Positions 25,513-34,952 of a DNA stretch of 64,000 nt are shown piece by piece (the stretch's first letter is position 1; each line of letters starts with the position of its first letter). A model generated the notes under the pieces. That model made no database searches, had not been told where the DNA came from, and saw only the letters and a program-made list of their open reading frames with translations. Source of the DNA: Neorhizobium galegae (lineage in GTDB: Bacteria; Pseudomonadota; Alphaproteobacteria; Rhizobiales; Rhizobiaceae); NCBI RefSeq assembly GCF_017877055.1, contig NZ_JAGIPG010000003.1, positions 797,691-861,690 of the forward strand, in the 5' to 3' direction. The translations under genes were made by a program, and so were the position numbers.

Positions 25513-27072
25513 ATGATCAGAACAAGCAGACTGCTGGTGACCGGGGCTGCCCTGCTCGCCTTGTCGACGCCGACGATGGCCGGAACGCTGAAGTGGGGTG
25601 CATCGCGCGACATCAGCTCGCTCGACCCTTATTCCTACGGGGACAGCTTCGCGCTCGGCGTGCTCAATCACGCCTATGAAGGGCTGATGCGCTACGATCG
25701 CAATCTCAAGATCGAGCCCGCACTCGCCACGTCCTATGAAATCATCTCGCCCGCCACCTGGCGTTTCAAGCTGCGTGAAGGCGTGAAATTCCACAACGGC
25801 GCGGATTTCACCGCCGAGGATGTCCAGGCTTCGCTGTTGCGCGCCACGAACCCGAAATCGCCGCTCCGCGGCAACATTCCGGCTTACAAGGCCTCGCGCG
25901 TTATAGATGCCCACACGATCGAGATCGATGTTTCCGCCAATTATCCGCTGCTGCTCAACGACCTGACGACGATCTACATCTTCGATGCGGGCTGGCTGAA
26001 GGACAACAAGGCCGAGACCCCGACCGATGTCGGCTCGGGTGTCGAGGGTTATGCCACCTATAACGAAAACGGCACTGGCCCGTTCAAGGTCGAAAGCCGC
26101 CAGCCGGATGCCAAGACCGTCTTCGTCAAGTATGACGGATGGTGGGATAAGCCGCAGCACAATATCGACCGGATCGAACTGACGCCGATCGCGTCCAGCG
26201 CGACCCGCGTGGCCGCTCTCCTGTCCGGTGATATCGACTTTACCGACCAGGCGCCAGTGCAGGATCTGCCGCGTCTCGAGGCCGCCTCATCGCAGGTCAA
26301 GCTTCTCGAAGGTACCGATCTTCGCACCGTCATGATCGGCTTCAGCCAGCGCGATCAGCTTCTGTCGGGGGCGTCGAACCCGATGAAGGACTTGCGCGTC
26401 CGCCAGGCGATGCAACTCGCTATCGACCTTGATCTCATCCAGAAGCGGGTGATGCGCGGCAAGTCGCGCAATGCCGGCGCCCTCGTTGCCCCGCAGATCC
26501 CAGGTTATGACAAGGCGATCGACGAGCCCGTCAAGGCCGATCCGGAAAAGGCCAAGGCGCTTCTGAAGGAAGCCGGCGCCGAAGGTTTCGAGTTCGAATT
26601 CAACTGTGCCGATAGCCTGGTGAACGAAGAACAGATCTGCCAGGCCGTCGCCTCCATGTGGTCGCGCATTGGCTTGAAACCGAAGTTGGATCAGGGGCCG
26701 CGCGCCGTCCAGACGCCGAAGCGTTCGGCCGGCAAGGTGGATGTCTATACGCTTGGCTGGGCAACCCTGCCGATGCTCGACACCTACAGCCTGACGTCGC
26801 AGGTCCTGCATACGAAGGAAGGCTCCTTCGGCATCTTCAACTGGGGTGGCTGGTCCGACAAGGAGTTCGACAAGGTGACGGAAGCCTCCGCCATCGAACT
26901 CGACCAGACCAAGCGCCTTGCGATGGAAGCACAGTCGCTGAAGATCGCCAAGGATCACACCCTGATGATCCCGCTGCATCAGCAGCCTCTCGCTTGGGCG
27001 ACAAGCGCGAAGGTAAAGGATTTCCCGCTCTTTTCGGATAACCTTCCCCGCCTGTGGCTGGTGAAGATGTAA
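25513..27072 (+). CDS. SBP_bac_5 dipeptide/oligopeptide-type ABC binding protein
   Basis: A 519-residue exported protein with a signal peptide over residues 1-23 (MIRTSRLLVTGAALLAL, cleavage near TMAG). Family motifs: HAYEGLMRYDRNLKIEPALA, TWRFKLREGVKFHNGADFTAEDV, and RVRQAMQLAIDLDLIQKRVM. It starts a nine-gene plus-strand run of importer and amidohydrolase genes; a GAGGGGAA ribosome site precedes the ATG. The co-encoded hydrolases suggest a cyclic or N-substituted amide as ligand and not a peptide. Confidence 0.9.
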   Translation: MIRTSRLLVTGAALLALSTPTMAGTLKWGASRDISSLDPYSYGDSFALGVLNHAYEGLMRYDRNLKIEPALATSYEIISPATWRFKLREGVKFHNGADFTAEDVQASLLRATNPKSPLRGNIPAYKASRVIDAHTIEIDVSANYPLLLNDLTTIYIFDAGWLKDNKAETPTDVGSGVEGYATYNENGTGPFKVESRQPDAKTVFVKYDGWWDKPQHNIDRIELTPIASSATRVAALLSGDIDFTDQAPVQDLPRLEAASSQVKLLEGTDLRTVMIGFSQRDQLLSGASNPMKDLRVRQAMQLAIDLDLIQKRVMRGKSRNAGALVAPQIPGYDKAIDEPVKADPEKAKALLKEAGAEGFEFEFNCADSLVNEEQICQAVASMWSRIGLKPKLDQGPRAVQTPKRSAGKVDVYTLGWATLPMLDTYSLTSQVLHTKEGSFGIFNWGGWSDKEFDKVTEASAIELDQTKRLAMEAQSLKIAKDHTLMIPLHQQPLAWATSAKVKDFPLFSDNLPRLWLVKM

Positions 27073-27079
27073 TCCTCAA

Positions 27080-27112
27080 GGCCCCCGTCGCGGAACAAGC
27101 CCGGCGGGGGCC
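27080..27112 (+). repeat. Intercistronic hairpin after the binding-protein gene
   Basis: GGCCCCCGTCG pairs with CGGCGGGGGCC (11 bp, one G-U) around an 11-base loop, 7 bases after the stop, followed by GGTTTCTT. It may partly terminate transcription or protect the upstream message. Confidence 0.55.
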
Positions 27113-27147
27113 GGTTTCTTCCTTCGTCCAGATCAAGGACCCCCGCC

Positions 27148-28113
27148 ATGCTCGCCTTCCTCGTCAAGCGGATCGGTAATGCCGTTCTCGTCATGCTGAC
27201 GGTCGCCTTCTTCGCTTTCCTGATCTTCCGTTTTCTGGGAGATCCGGTGGAGATGATGGTGAACGAGAGTGCGACCCAGTCCGACCGCGACGAACTGCGG
27301 GGCCGGCTCGGGTTGAACGATGGCTTTCTCGTCCAGTACGTCCGCTTCGTCACGAATGCCGCACAGGGCGAATTCGGCCTGTCCTGGCGTAATCAGCAAT
27401 CGGTGATCGGCCTGATCGCCGAACGGTTCCCGGCCACGTTCGAACTGGTCATCATCGCCACCTTCCTGTCGCTGGTGATCGGCATTCCGCTCGGCGTCTT
27501 CACCGCGATCGGGCGAGGGCGATGGTGGGCGGAGGGACTGCAGTTCAGCTCGATCGTCGGCGTCTCTCTTCCAAGTTTCTTTGTCGGCATTATCCTGATC
27601 CTGACGTTTTCCGTCACGCTGGGCTGGCTACCGGGTTATGGCCGTGGCGATGTGATGCGCATCGGCTGGTGGTCAACCGGATTGTTGACTGCATCTGGCC
27701 GTGCCGCCGTGGTCCTGCCCGCACTTTCGCTCTCGCTTTTCCAGATCACGCTCGTCATGCGGTTGGTCCGGGCTGAGATGCTCGAGACGCTGCGTGCGGA
27801 TTTCATCAAGTTTGCTCGCGCCCGGGGCGTCAAACGCCGGCCCCTCTGGTTTCGCCATGCGCTGAAGAACTGTCTGATGCCGGTCGTCACCCTGACGGCC
27901 ATGCAGGTCGGCAACCTGATCGCCTTCGCGCTGGTGACCGAGACGGTTTTCCAGTGGCCGGGAATGGGCATGCTGTTCATGCAAGCCGTCACCTTCGTCG
28001 ATATCCCGGTCATGGCGGCCTATCTCTGTATCGTATCCTTCATCTTCGTGACGCTGAACACGCTCGTCGATATCGCCTACGCGGTCATCGATCCGCGTCT
28101 GCGCAACGCGTGA
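27148..28113 (+). CDS. Dipeptide/oligopeptide-type ABC permease, DppB-like
   Basis: A 321-residue permease starting MLAFLVKRIGNAVLVML, with the family motif FLGDPVEMM in place of the common PGDP, the LRGRLGLND segment, and the coupling loop IKFARARGVKRRPLWFRHALKN. It forms the membrane channel with the DppC-like protein 19 bases downstream. Confidence 0.91.
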   Translation: MLAFLVKRIGNAVLVMLTVAFFAFLIFRFLGDPVEMMVNESATQSDRDELRGRLGLNDGFLVQYVRFVTNAAQGEFGLSWRNQQSVIGLIAERFPATFELVIIATFLSLVIGIPLGVFTAIGRGRWWAEGLQFSSIVGVSLPSFFVGIILILTFSVTLGWLPGYGRGDVMRIGWWSTGLLTASGRAAVVLPALSLSLFQITLVMRLVRAEMLETLRADFIKFARARGVKRRPLWFRHALKNCLMPVVTLTAMQVGNLIAFALVTETVFQWPGMGMLFMQAVTFVDIPVMAAYLCIVSFIFVTLNTLVDIAYAVIDPRLRNA

Positions 28114-28132
28114 AAAGCGCCGGGAGACTCGT

Positions 28133-29077
28133 ATGACCGCCATCGAACCCGTCAAGCAATCCGCCCCGTCCCGTTTCGCACGCTTGCGCCAATCGGATCT
28201 GTGGTGGAGTTTCACCCAGCATCCGTCCGCGATTGCCGCCGCCGTCCTGCTGATCGTCCTGATCGGCACGGCTTTTCTTGCTCCGTGGTTCACGATGCAG
28301 AACCCTTACGATCTGGCCTCGTTGGACCTGCTCAACGCCGAAATCCCGCCGGTCTGGATGGCGGACGGGCAGTGGCCGTTCATTCTCGGCACTGATGTCC
28401 AGGGGCGCGACCTGCTTTCGGCGATCCTTTACGGTTCCCGCGCCTCGATCGTCATCGGCGCAGCCTCCGTCGCGGTTGCGCTGGTGATCGGCTCGGCGCT
28501 CGGGCTGATCGCCGGCTATTACGGCAAATGGGCCGATGGCTTGTTGATGCGGGCGGGCGACGTGCTCCTCTCCATGCCGACCATGCTGATCGCCATCCTG
28601 GTATCGGCACTCGCCCGGCAGCTTCTGCCGCCCTATCTGCGCGAGGTCGGCGCTTCGGGCGTGATCGTCTTCGCCATTTCGCTTTCGGCCTGGGTGCAAT
28701 ATGCCCGCACGGTGCGGGCGCAGACCATGGTCGAGCGCAATAAGGAATATGTGCAGGCTGCCCGGCTGATCCGGGTGCCGACATGGCGCATCCTGCTGAA
28801 GCATATCCTCCCCAACACCACGACGCCGCTGCTGGTGACGGCAACCCTGAATTTCGGACTGGGCATACTGATCGAAGCGACACTGTCCTTCCTTGGCGTC
28901 GGAATGCCGCCGGAGCAGCCGTCACTTGGCACGCTGATCCGCATCGGCAACCAGTACCTCTTTTCCGGCCTCTGGTGGATCGTGCTCTTTCCAGGCCTGC
29001 ATCTCTGTCTTCTCGTCGTCTCCATCAACGTGCTCGGCGACTGGCTGCGCGACGCCCTTAACCCCAAACTGCGCTGA
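28133..29077 (+). CDS. Dipeptide/oligopeptide-type ABC permease, DppC-like
   Basis: A 314-residue permease. The N-terminal cytosolic stretch of about 40 residues is followed by a first helix, then PFILGTDVQGRDLLSAILYGSRAS and the coupling loop EYVQAARLIRVPTWRILLKHILPN. The end is 3 bases before the amidohydrolase gene, so transport and hydrolysis are co-expressed. Confidence 0.91.
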   Translation: MTAIEPVKQSAPSRFARLRQSDLWWSFTQHPSAIAAAVLLIVLIGTAFLAPWFTMQNPYDLASLDLLNAEIPPVWMADGQWPFILGTDVQGRDLLSAILYGSRASIVIGAASVAVALVIGSALGLIAGYYGKWADGLLMRAGDVLLSMPTMLIAILVSALARQLLPPYLREVGASGVIVFAISLSAWVQYARTVRAQTMVERNKEYVQAARLIRVPTWRILLKHILPNTTTPLLVTATLNFGLGILIEATLSFLGVGMPPEQPSLGTLIRIGNQYLFSGLWWIVLFPGLHLCLLVVSINVLGDWLRDALNPKLR

Positions 29078-29080
29078 GGC

Positions 29081-30280
29081 ATGACCATGACCGATCTCCT
29101 GATTACCAATGCAAGGCCGATGGGCGGCGCTGCCGTCGACATTCTGATCAAGGATGGCGTTATCACCGCAATCGGCCGCGGGCTCTCCGCCGAGAATATC
29201 CCTGTCGAGGACGGGGGCGGCCGGATCGCTATTCCGGGCCTGGTCGATGCCCACACCCATCTCGACAAGTCGCTTCTCGGTTATCCCTGGTATGTCAACG
29301 AAGTCGGCCCGCGCCTGATCGACAAGATCGACAACGAACGCAAGGTGAAGCGCGAATATGGTCTCGACGTGCATGTCCAGTCGATGCGACAGTCGCTGCA
29401 ATCGGTCGGCTATGGCACGACGTTGATCCGCACCCACGTGGATATCGACACCGACCAGGGGCTGGCCGCGCTGGAAGGCGTCACGGAAACCCGGCGCCAG
29501 CTGGCCGGCGTGGTCGAGATCGAAATCGTCGCCTTCCCGCAATCCGGGCTGATGCGCCGGCCCGGCACCGCCGAGCTACTGGACAAGGCCATGGCCATGG
29601 GTGCCGATCTGGTCGGCGGGCTGGACCCCTGCGGCATGGACCGCGACCCCAAGGCGCATCTCGACACGATTTTCACAATCGCCGAGAAATACGGGAAAGG
29701 TATCGATATCCATCTCCACGAAGGCGGCGCGCTCGGCACCTTTTCCATGGAAATGACCTTCGAGCGTATCCGGGCCTTGAGCATGCAGGGCAAGGTCGCC
29801 GTAAGCCACGCCTTCTGCCTCGGAGATCCGGACTGGAACGCAACACAGGCGCTGATCGACACATGCGCCGAGCTGGATGTGCCGATCTTGACGACTGCCC
29901 CGCCATCGCGGGAAGTGCCCTCCCTCAGGCGCCTGCGCTCGGCCGGCGTGCGCTTTGGCGCCGGCATCGACGGTTTCCGGGACACCTGGGGACCCTACGG
30001 CAATGGCGACATGCTGGAGCGCGCCATGCTGCTCGGCATGAAGAACAACCTGCGGCGCGACGACGAGCTGTTGATGGCACTCGACGTCTGCACGACCGGC
30101 GGCGCCATCGCCATGGACCGGCATGCGCACGCGCTTGAAGTCGGCGGTCGGGGCGATGTCGTGATCGTCGAGGGCGAGAGCGTCGGCGAGGCAATCGTCA
30201 CCCATCAGCCGCGCAAGCTGGTGGTCACGGCCGGAAACGTCGTGGCACGCGACGGTGCAAGCCTGCGAGCCCGGCCATGA
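29081..30280 (+). CDS. Cytosine deaminase-like amidohydrolase
   Basis: A 399-residue CodA/AtzC-type enzyme with a complete metal site: HTHLD (His58, His60), IDIHLHEGG, VAVSHAF and the Asp of GIDGFRDTWGPYG. Two in-frame ATGs (29081, 29087) are possible; the first is used. Family members deaminate cytosine, creatinine or isopropylammelide-type rings. It lies between the permease gene and another amidohydrolase with which it overlaps by ATGA. Together with 33753-34952 it makes two intact paralogues in this operon, suggesting sequential or overlapping steps on an imported N-heterocycle. Confidence 0.87.
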   Translation: MTMTDLLITNARPMGGAAVDILIKDGVITAIGRGLSAENIPVEDGGGRIAIPGLVDAHTHLDKSLLGYPWYVNEVGPRLIDKIDNERKVKREYGLDVHVQSMRQSLQSVGYGTTLIRTHVDIDTDQGLAALEGVTETRRQLAGVVEIEIVAFPQSGLMRRPGTAELLDKAMAMGADLVGGLDPCGMDRDPKAHLDTIFTIAEKYGKGIDIHLHEGGALGTFSMEMTFERIRALSMQGKVAVSHAFCLGDPDWNATQALIDTCAELDVPILTTAPPSREVPSLRRLRSAGVRFGAGIDGFRDTWGPYGNGDMLERAMLLGMKNNLRRDDELLMALDVCTTGGAIAMDRHAHALEVGGRGDVVIVEGESVGEAIVTHQPRKLVVTAGNVVARDGASLRARP

Positions 30281-31770
30281 CGACAGCCTGGTCCGCCCTC
30301 CCCCTCGGCAAACGGCCGGCCGGCCGTTGGGCGCTTGCGTCGCGTTTCGCGATCGCCGACCTTCCGGAAGGCCGCCGCCTCATCACCGACGGTGAAGTGG
30401 TCATCGAGAGCGATCGCGTCATTTGGGTCGGTCGCCGGTTCGAAGGGGAGCTTTCTGCCCGCTATGACATGGGCGACGCTCTCATCGGCCCGGGTTTCGT
30501 CGATCTCGACGCTCTCTCCGATCTCGACACGACCGTGCTCGGCATGGACAACCAGCCCGGCTGGAAGAAAGGCCGAGTCTGGCCCGCGGATTACGCCGAC
30601 CGGGCCTACGAGATGTATTCGCAAGAGGAACTCGCCTTCCAGAAGCGTTATGCCTTCGCACAGCTTCTGCTAAACGGCATCACCTCGGCGCTGCCGATTG
30701 CTTCCCTGTTCTATCGCGCTTGGGGCGAGACGGTGGCGGAATTCGAGGCGGCTGCCGTCGCCGCCGAAGATCTGGGCCTGCGCGTCTGGCTCGGGCCGGC
30801 CTATCGCACCGGCGGCGTGATCCTCGACGAGGCGGGCACGATGCAGCCTGTCTTCGACGAAGAGCGCGGTCTTGGCGAGTTGGCAGCCGCAGCAGCGTTT
30901 GCCAAGCGGGTGCAGGGCTCCGCCGGCGGACTGGTCTCGGGCATGTTCGCCCCGGATCGGGTGGAGACCTGCACCGAGGCGTTGCTCCATCGGACGTTTG
31001 CCCATGCGGACGAACTGGACATGCCCGTGCGCCTGCACATGGCGCAGGGCGAAATGGAATTGCAGACCGTCCGGCGCCTGCATGGCATGACCGCCCCGCA
31101 ATGGCTCGATCGCCTCGGCGTTCTTTCATCCCGCCTGATCGCGCCGCATGCAACGGTGGCGACCGATGATGATCTGCTGTGTTATGCGGCGAACGGCGTG
31201 ACTGTCGCCCATTGCCCACTTGTATCCGCGCGCCACGGCTCCTCGCTGAAGTCCTTCTCGATGCTGAAGGCGAAAGGCATCCGTCTCGGCATGGGTACGG
31301 ACACGGCACCGCCCGACATGGTGCTGAACATGGCCGTCGGCATGATGGCGAACCGGCTCGCGGAAGGCAAAGGCGATGCCGGATCGGCGGCCGAATTTTA
31401 CGATGCCGCGACGCTCGCCGGCGCCGACGCGCTAAAACGCCCGGATATCGGGCGCATCACGCCGGGGGCCAAGGCCGATATCGCCGTGTTTGATATGGCC
31501 GATCGGATGATTGCGCCGCGCATCGATCCGATCCAGACGCTTGTCTATGGTGCGACCGGCCGCGTCACCCGCGCGACGATCGTCGATGGCCGCCTCTGCA
31601 TGCGCGACGGAGCTGTGGCCGGGATCGACCTTGCGGCCGCGCGGGCCCAGGTTCAGACGCAGTTCGAGGGGCTGATCGCGCGGTATCCCGAGCGGACATT
31701 CGGCCATCCACCGGTGCAGGAGATTTTCCCGCCGAGCTATCCTCTGGTCGAGAACGAGCCATCGTCATGA
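30277..31770 (+). CDS. TRZ/ATZ-type amidohydrolase lacking the HxH motif
   Basis: A 497-residue amidohydrolase of the chlorohydrolase/8-oxoguanine-deaminase type. The second half keeps the expected pieces: VRLHMAQGEMEL, LIAPHATVATDDDL, VAHCPLVSARHGS and LGMGTDTAPPDM. However, where the first strand should read PGFVxxHxH it reads PGFVDLDALSDLD, with Asp76 and Asp78 in the two His positions. Either the metal is bound differently or only the remaining His/Asp site is used. It is ATGA-coupled to genes on both sides, so it is not decaying. Substrate is not known. Confidence 0.8.
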   Translation: MTTAWSALPLGKRPAGRWALASRFAIADLPEGRRLITDGEVVIESDRVIWVGRRFEGELSARYDMGDALIGPGFVDLDALSDLDTTVLGMDNQPGWKKGRVWPADYADRAYEMYSQEELAFQKRYAFAQLLLNGITSALPIASLFYRAWGETVAEFEAAAVAAEDLGLRVWLGPAYRTGGVILDEAGTMQPVFDEERGLGELAAAAAFAKRVQGSAGGLVSGMFAPDRVETCTEALLHRTFAHADELDMPVRLHMAQGEMELQTVRRLHGMTAPQWLDRLGVLSSRLIAPHATVATDDDLLCYAANGVTVAHCPLVSARHGSSLKSFSMLKAKGIRLGMGTDTAPPDMVLNMAVGMMANRLAEGKGDAGSAAEFYDAATLAGADALKRPDIGRITPGAKADIAVFDMADRMIAPRIDPIQTLVYGATGRVTRATIVDGRLCMRDGAVAGIDLAAARAQVQTQFEGLIARYPERTFGHPPVQEIFPPSYPLVENEPSS

Positions 31771-32753
31771 GCACCGCCAGCCCTTCCCCTGCCCTCGAAG
31801 TCAAAGGCCTCTCAGTCGAATTTCCGACACGCAGGGGAATATTGACGGCCCTGTCCGATGTATCGCTGACGATCGAACGCGGCGAGATTCTCGGCGTGGT
31901 CGGCGAGTCGGGGGCCGGAAAATCGATGACCGGCATGGCCGTTCTCGGCCTTCTCGAACCTCCCGGCCGAGTCTCCTCCGGCGAAATTCGCATCGCCGGC
32001 AAGCGCACCGACAATCTCAGCGATGATGAAATGGAAAGCGTGCGCGGTCGCATGGTCGGCGCGATCTTCCAGGACCCGCTGACTTCGCTCAACCCGCTTT
32101 TCTCCGTCGGCCAGCAGTTGGTCGAAACGATCAGGCTGCATTCCGACCGAAACCGGACGGAGGCCCGTGTCCATGCGGTCAACCTTTTGAAACAGGTCGG
32201 CATTCCCGGCGCCGAGGAGCGTATCGATCACCATCCGCACCAGTTCTCGGGAGGCATGCGCCAACGGGTTGTGATCGCGCTGGCATTGGCCGGAAATCCG
32301 CAGTTGATCATTGCCGACGAGCCCACGACGGCGCTGGACGTATCGATCCAGGCGCAGATTACCACGCTCTTGCGCAGGCTCTGCCGCGAGCAGGGTGCCG
32401 GCGTTATGCTGGTCACCCACGACATGGGCGTCATTGCCGAGACGGCCGATCGGGTGGCGGTCATGTATGCCGGCCGCGTCATTGAAGTCGGCGCCGTCGA
32501 GGATGTGCTGGCCCGGCCGAAACATCCTTATACGCGCGGGCTGATGGGCTCGATCCCCGCACTCGGCGCCCGCGTCGAGCGGCTCACGCAGATCGATGGC
32601 GCGATGCCTCGCTTAAATGCCGTTCCCCCCGGCTGCGCCTTCAATCCCCGCTGTCCCGAGGCAGGGTCGCGCTGTCTTCAGGTTCGACCGACCCTGATGC
32701 CCGAAGGGCAAGGCGCTGTAGCCTGTTTGCTCCATGATGGAGGCGTCGCATGA
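31767..32753 (+). CDS. Dipeptide/oligopeptide-type ABC ATPase, DppD-like
   Basis: A 328-residue ATPase with Walker A GESGAGKSM, Q-loop FQDPLTSLNPLFSVGQQ, signature FSGGMRQR, Walker B LIIADEPTTALD and H-loop LVTHD. The C-terminal oligo_HPY region with HPYTRGLMGSIP and the FNPRCPEAGSRC cysteine motif marks the DppD/OppD group. Start and stop both overlap neighbours by four bases. Confidence 0.92.
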   Translation: MSTASPSPALEVKGLSVEFPTRRGILTALSDVSLTIERGEILGVVGESGAGKSMTGMAVLGLLEPPGRVSSGEIRIAGKRTDNLSDDEMESVRGRMVGAIFQDPLTSLNPLFSVGQQLVETIRLHSDRNRTEARVHAVNLLKQVGIPGAEERIDHHPHQFSGGMRQRVVIALALAGNPQLIIADEPTTALDVSIQAQITTLLRRLCREQGAGVMLVTHDMGVIAETADRVAVMYAGRVIEVGAVEDVLARPKHPYTRGLMGSIPALGARVERLTQIDGAMPRLNAVPPGCAFNPRCPEAGSRCLQVRPTLMPEGQGAVACLLHDGGVA

Positions 32754-33718
32754 GAAGTCCATTGAACGCCCTTGAAGTCGACCAGCTCACGCGGGTCTTT
32801 GACGTCTCCTCGCCCTGGCTGAACAGGATGATCGAGCGGAAGCCGAAACGGTATCTGCGTGCGGTCCAGGATGTGACCTTCGTCGTCCAGAAGGGCAAAT
32901 GCCTCGCGCTTGTGGGGGAGTCTGGTTGCGGCAAATCGACGGTGGCGCGGCTGGTGACGGGACTTTACGAGCCCACCGAAGGTGCCATCATTTTTGCGCA
33001 AGCGAATGATGGCACTCCGATGGAAGCCCAGATGATTTTCCAGGACCCCCATGCAAGCCTCAATCCGCGCTGGCGCGTCGGCGACATCATCGCCGAGCCG
33101 ATCCGCGAATTCGCACTACGCGACAGTGGCGAGGCAACTGCCGTGCGCGTCGCCGAGTTGCTGAAGGTCGTTGGTCTTTCGCCGGATGATGCAGGACGTT
33201 ATCCGCACGAATTCTCGGGTGGCCAGCGGCAGCGCATATCGATTGCCCGGGCGCTGGCGAGCGAGCCGGAATTCCTCGTCTGCGACGAGCCGACCTCGGC
33301 GCTGGACGTCTCGGTTCAGGCACAGATCCTCAACCTGATGCGCAAGCTTCAGGACGAACTCGGCCTGACCTATCTTTTCATAAGCCATAATCTTGCGGTC
33401 GTGCGTCACATGGCGGACCGGATCGCCGTCATGTATCTCGGCCGGATCGTCGAGGAGGCGGATACGGAGGTCCTGTTCGCCAATCCACAGCATCCCTATA
33501 CGCAGCTGCTGTTGCAGACGATCCCCAACGTCGCCTCGCCCAATCGCGACCGGCAATTGATGGGCGGCGAGCCCCCCAGCCCGCTCGATCCGCCGAAAGG
33601 CTGCTCGTTCCATCCGCGCTGTCCGCTCGCGTTGGACATATGCAGTCAGGTCGCACCGGCCGTGCGCGCCCGGAAGGGCGGCGGAGCTGTCGCCTGCCAT
33701 CTTGCGCCGCAATTTTGA
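32750..33718 (+). CDS. Dipeptide/oligopeptide-type ABC ATPase, DppF-like
   Basis: A 322-residue ATPase: Walker A GESGCGKST, Q-loop FQDPHASLNPRWRVGD, signature FSGGQRQR, Walker B FLVCDEPTSALD and H-loop FISHN. The tail has HPYTQLLLQTIP and FHPRCPLALDIC. It completes the importer with the DppD-like partner. As the only intact peptide-type ATPase pair in the window, it might also serve the ATPase-less permeases at 15-17 kb. Confidence 0.92.
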   Translation: MRSPLNALEVDQLTRVFDVSSPWLNRMIERKPKRYLRAVQDVTFVVQKGKCLALVGESGCGKSTVARLVTGLYEPTEGAIIFAQANDGTPMEAQMIFQDPHASLNPRWRVGDIIAEPIREFALRDSGEATAVRVAELLKVVGLSPDDAGRYPHEFSGGQRQRISIARALASEPEFLVCDEPTSALDVSVQAQILNLMRKLQDELGLTYLFISHNLAVVRHMADRIAVMYLGRIVEEADTEVLFANPQHPYTQLLLQTIPNVASPNRDRQLMGGEPPSPLDPPKGCSFHPRCPLALDICSQVAPAVRARKGGGAVACHLAPQF

Positions 33719-33752
33719 ACATGCGGCGTCGTAAACGGATCAGGGAATTTCC

Positions 33753-34952
33753 ATGAATACAATGAACACGGTTTTCACCAACGCAAGGACGGCCGATGGC
33801 CTTCTGCACGACATCGGCGTCGAGAATGGCCGGATCAAGTCGATCGATCCGGCTGGTTCGGCGGCGACGGCGGGCACGGTCAACGACATTGCCGGGGATC
33901 TGCTGGTTCCCGGTTTCGTCGAGGGACATATCCATCTGGACACCAGCTTCTACGGTGGCAAATGGGTACCGCACCGCCCATGCACCAATGGTTTCGACGT
34001 CCATGAGCGAGTCGCCTTCCAGGCGGAGAACATGGCGGAGGCCGAGCCGATGGGGGAACGCGCCCGCAACCAGCTCGAACTCTGCATCGCGAACGGCACG
34101 CTGCAGATGCGCAGCCATGTCATGGTGGACGGTTCGGTCGGACTGAGGTCGCTGGAAACGGTGCTTGCCGTACGGGAGCAATACAAGGACGTCATCGATA
34201 TCCAGCTCGTCGCCTTTCCCCAGAGCGGCATTCTGAAAAGCCCCGGCACGCCGGAGCTTCTGGACGAAGCCATTCGCCTCGGCGCGGATCTTGTCGGCGG
34301 CCTCGATCCGGCGAGCTTCGACCGGGATGTCAACGGCCATCTCGACGTGGTGTTCGGCGTGGCGGATAAACATGGCGTCGATATCGACATCCATCTGCAC
34401 GACGCCGGAAGCATGGGCGCCTTCACGATCGAGGAGATTTGCGCCCGGACCACCGCGCTCGGCTTGCAGGGGCGTGTCGCGGTCAGCCACGCTTACGCCT
34501 TGGGTGACCTCACGCCGGATGCGGCCCGCAAGATTGCCGCCACCATCGCGAAAAGCGGCGTCTCGATCATGACCAATGCGCCGGGCAATCACGTCTTCCC
34601 GCCGGTCGCTTTGCTGCGCCGCGAAGGCGTCACCGTCTTCAGCGGCAGCGACAATATTCGGGATTCCTGGTGGCCCTATGGCGATGGCGACATGCTGCGT
34701 CGGGCGGAAATCATTGGGTACCGCTCCGGCTTCTATACAGATGAGGAACTGAAGGCAGCCTTCGACATCGTCACCACAGCAGGTGCGAAAGCGTTGCGGA
34801 TCGAGAGTTACGGGATCGAGGTCGGAGCCAAGGCGGATTTCGTGACGCTCCCGGCCGCTCATCTGCCGGAGGCGGTCGTCGCATTTCCGAAGGGCCGAAG
34901 GGTCTTCAAGGCGGGGCGGCTTGTCGCGGAAAACGGTAAGGTCATCCGCTAG
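33753..34952 (+). CDS. Cytosine deaminase-like amidohydrolase
   Basis: A 399-residue CodA/AtzC-type enzyme with a complete metal site: GHIHLDTSFYG, DIDIHLHDAG, VAVSHAYALGD and the Asp of GSDNIRDSWWPYG. It is the last gene of the ABC operon, 34 bases after the DppF-like gene, and is followed by a strong hairpin. It is a paralogue of the protein at 29081-30280; both probably act in the cytosol on the compound brought in by this importer. Confidence 0.88.
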   Translation: MNTMNTVFTNARTADGLLHDIGVENGRIKSIDPAGSAATAGTVNDIAGDLLVPGFVEGHIHLDTSFYGGKWVPHRPCTNGFDVHERVAFQAENMAEAEPMGERARNQLELCIANGTLQMRSHVMVDGSVGLRSLETVLAVREQYKDVIDIQLVAFPQSGILKSPGTPELLDEAIRLGADLVGGLDPASFDRDVNGHLDVVFGVADKHGVDIDIHLHDAGSMGAFTIEEICARTTALGLQGRVAVSHAYALGDLTPDAARKIAATIAKSGVSIMTNAPGNHVFPPVALLRREGVTVFSGSDNIRDSWWPYGDGDMLRRAEIIGYRSGFYTDEELKAAFDIVTTAGAKALRIESYGIEVGAKADFVTLPAAHLPEAVVAFPKGRRVFKAGRLVAENGKVIR

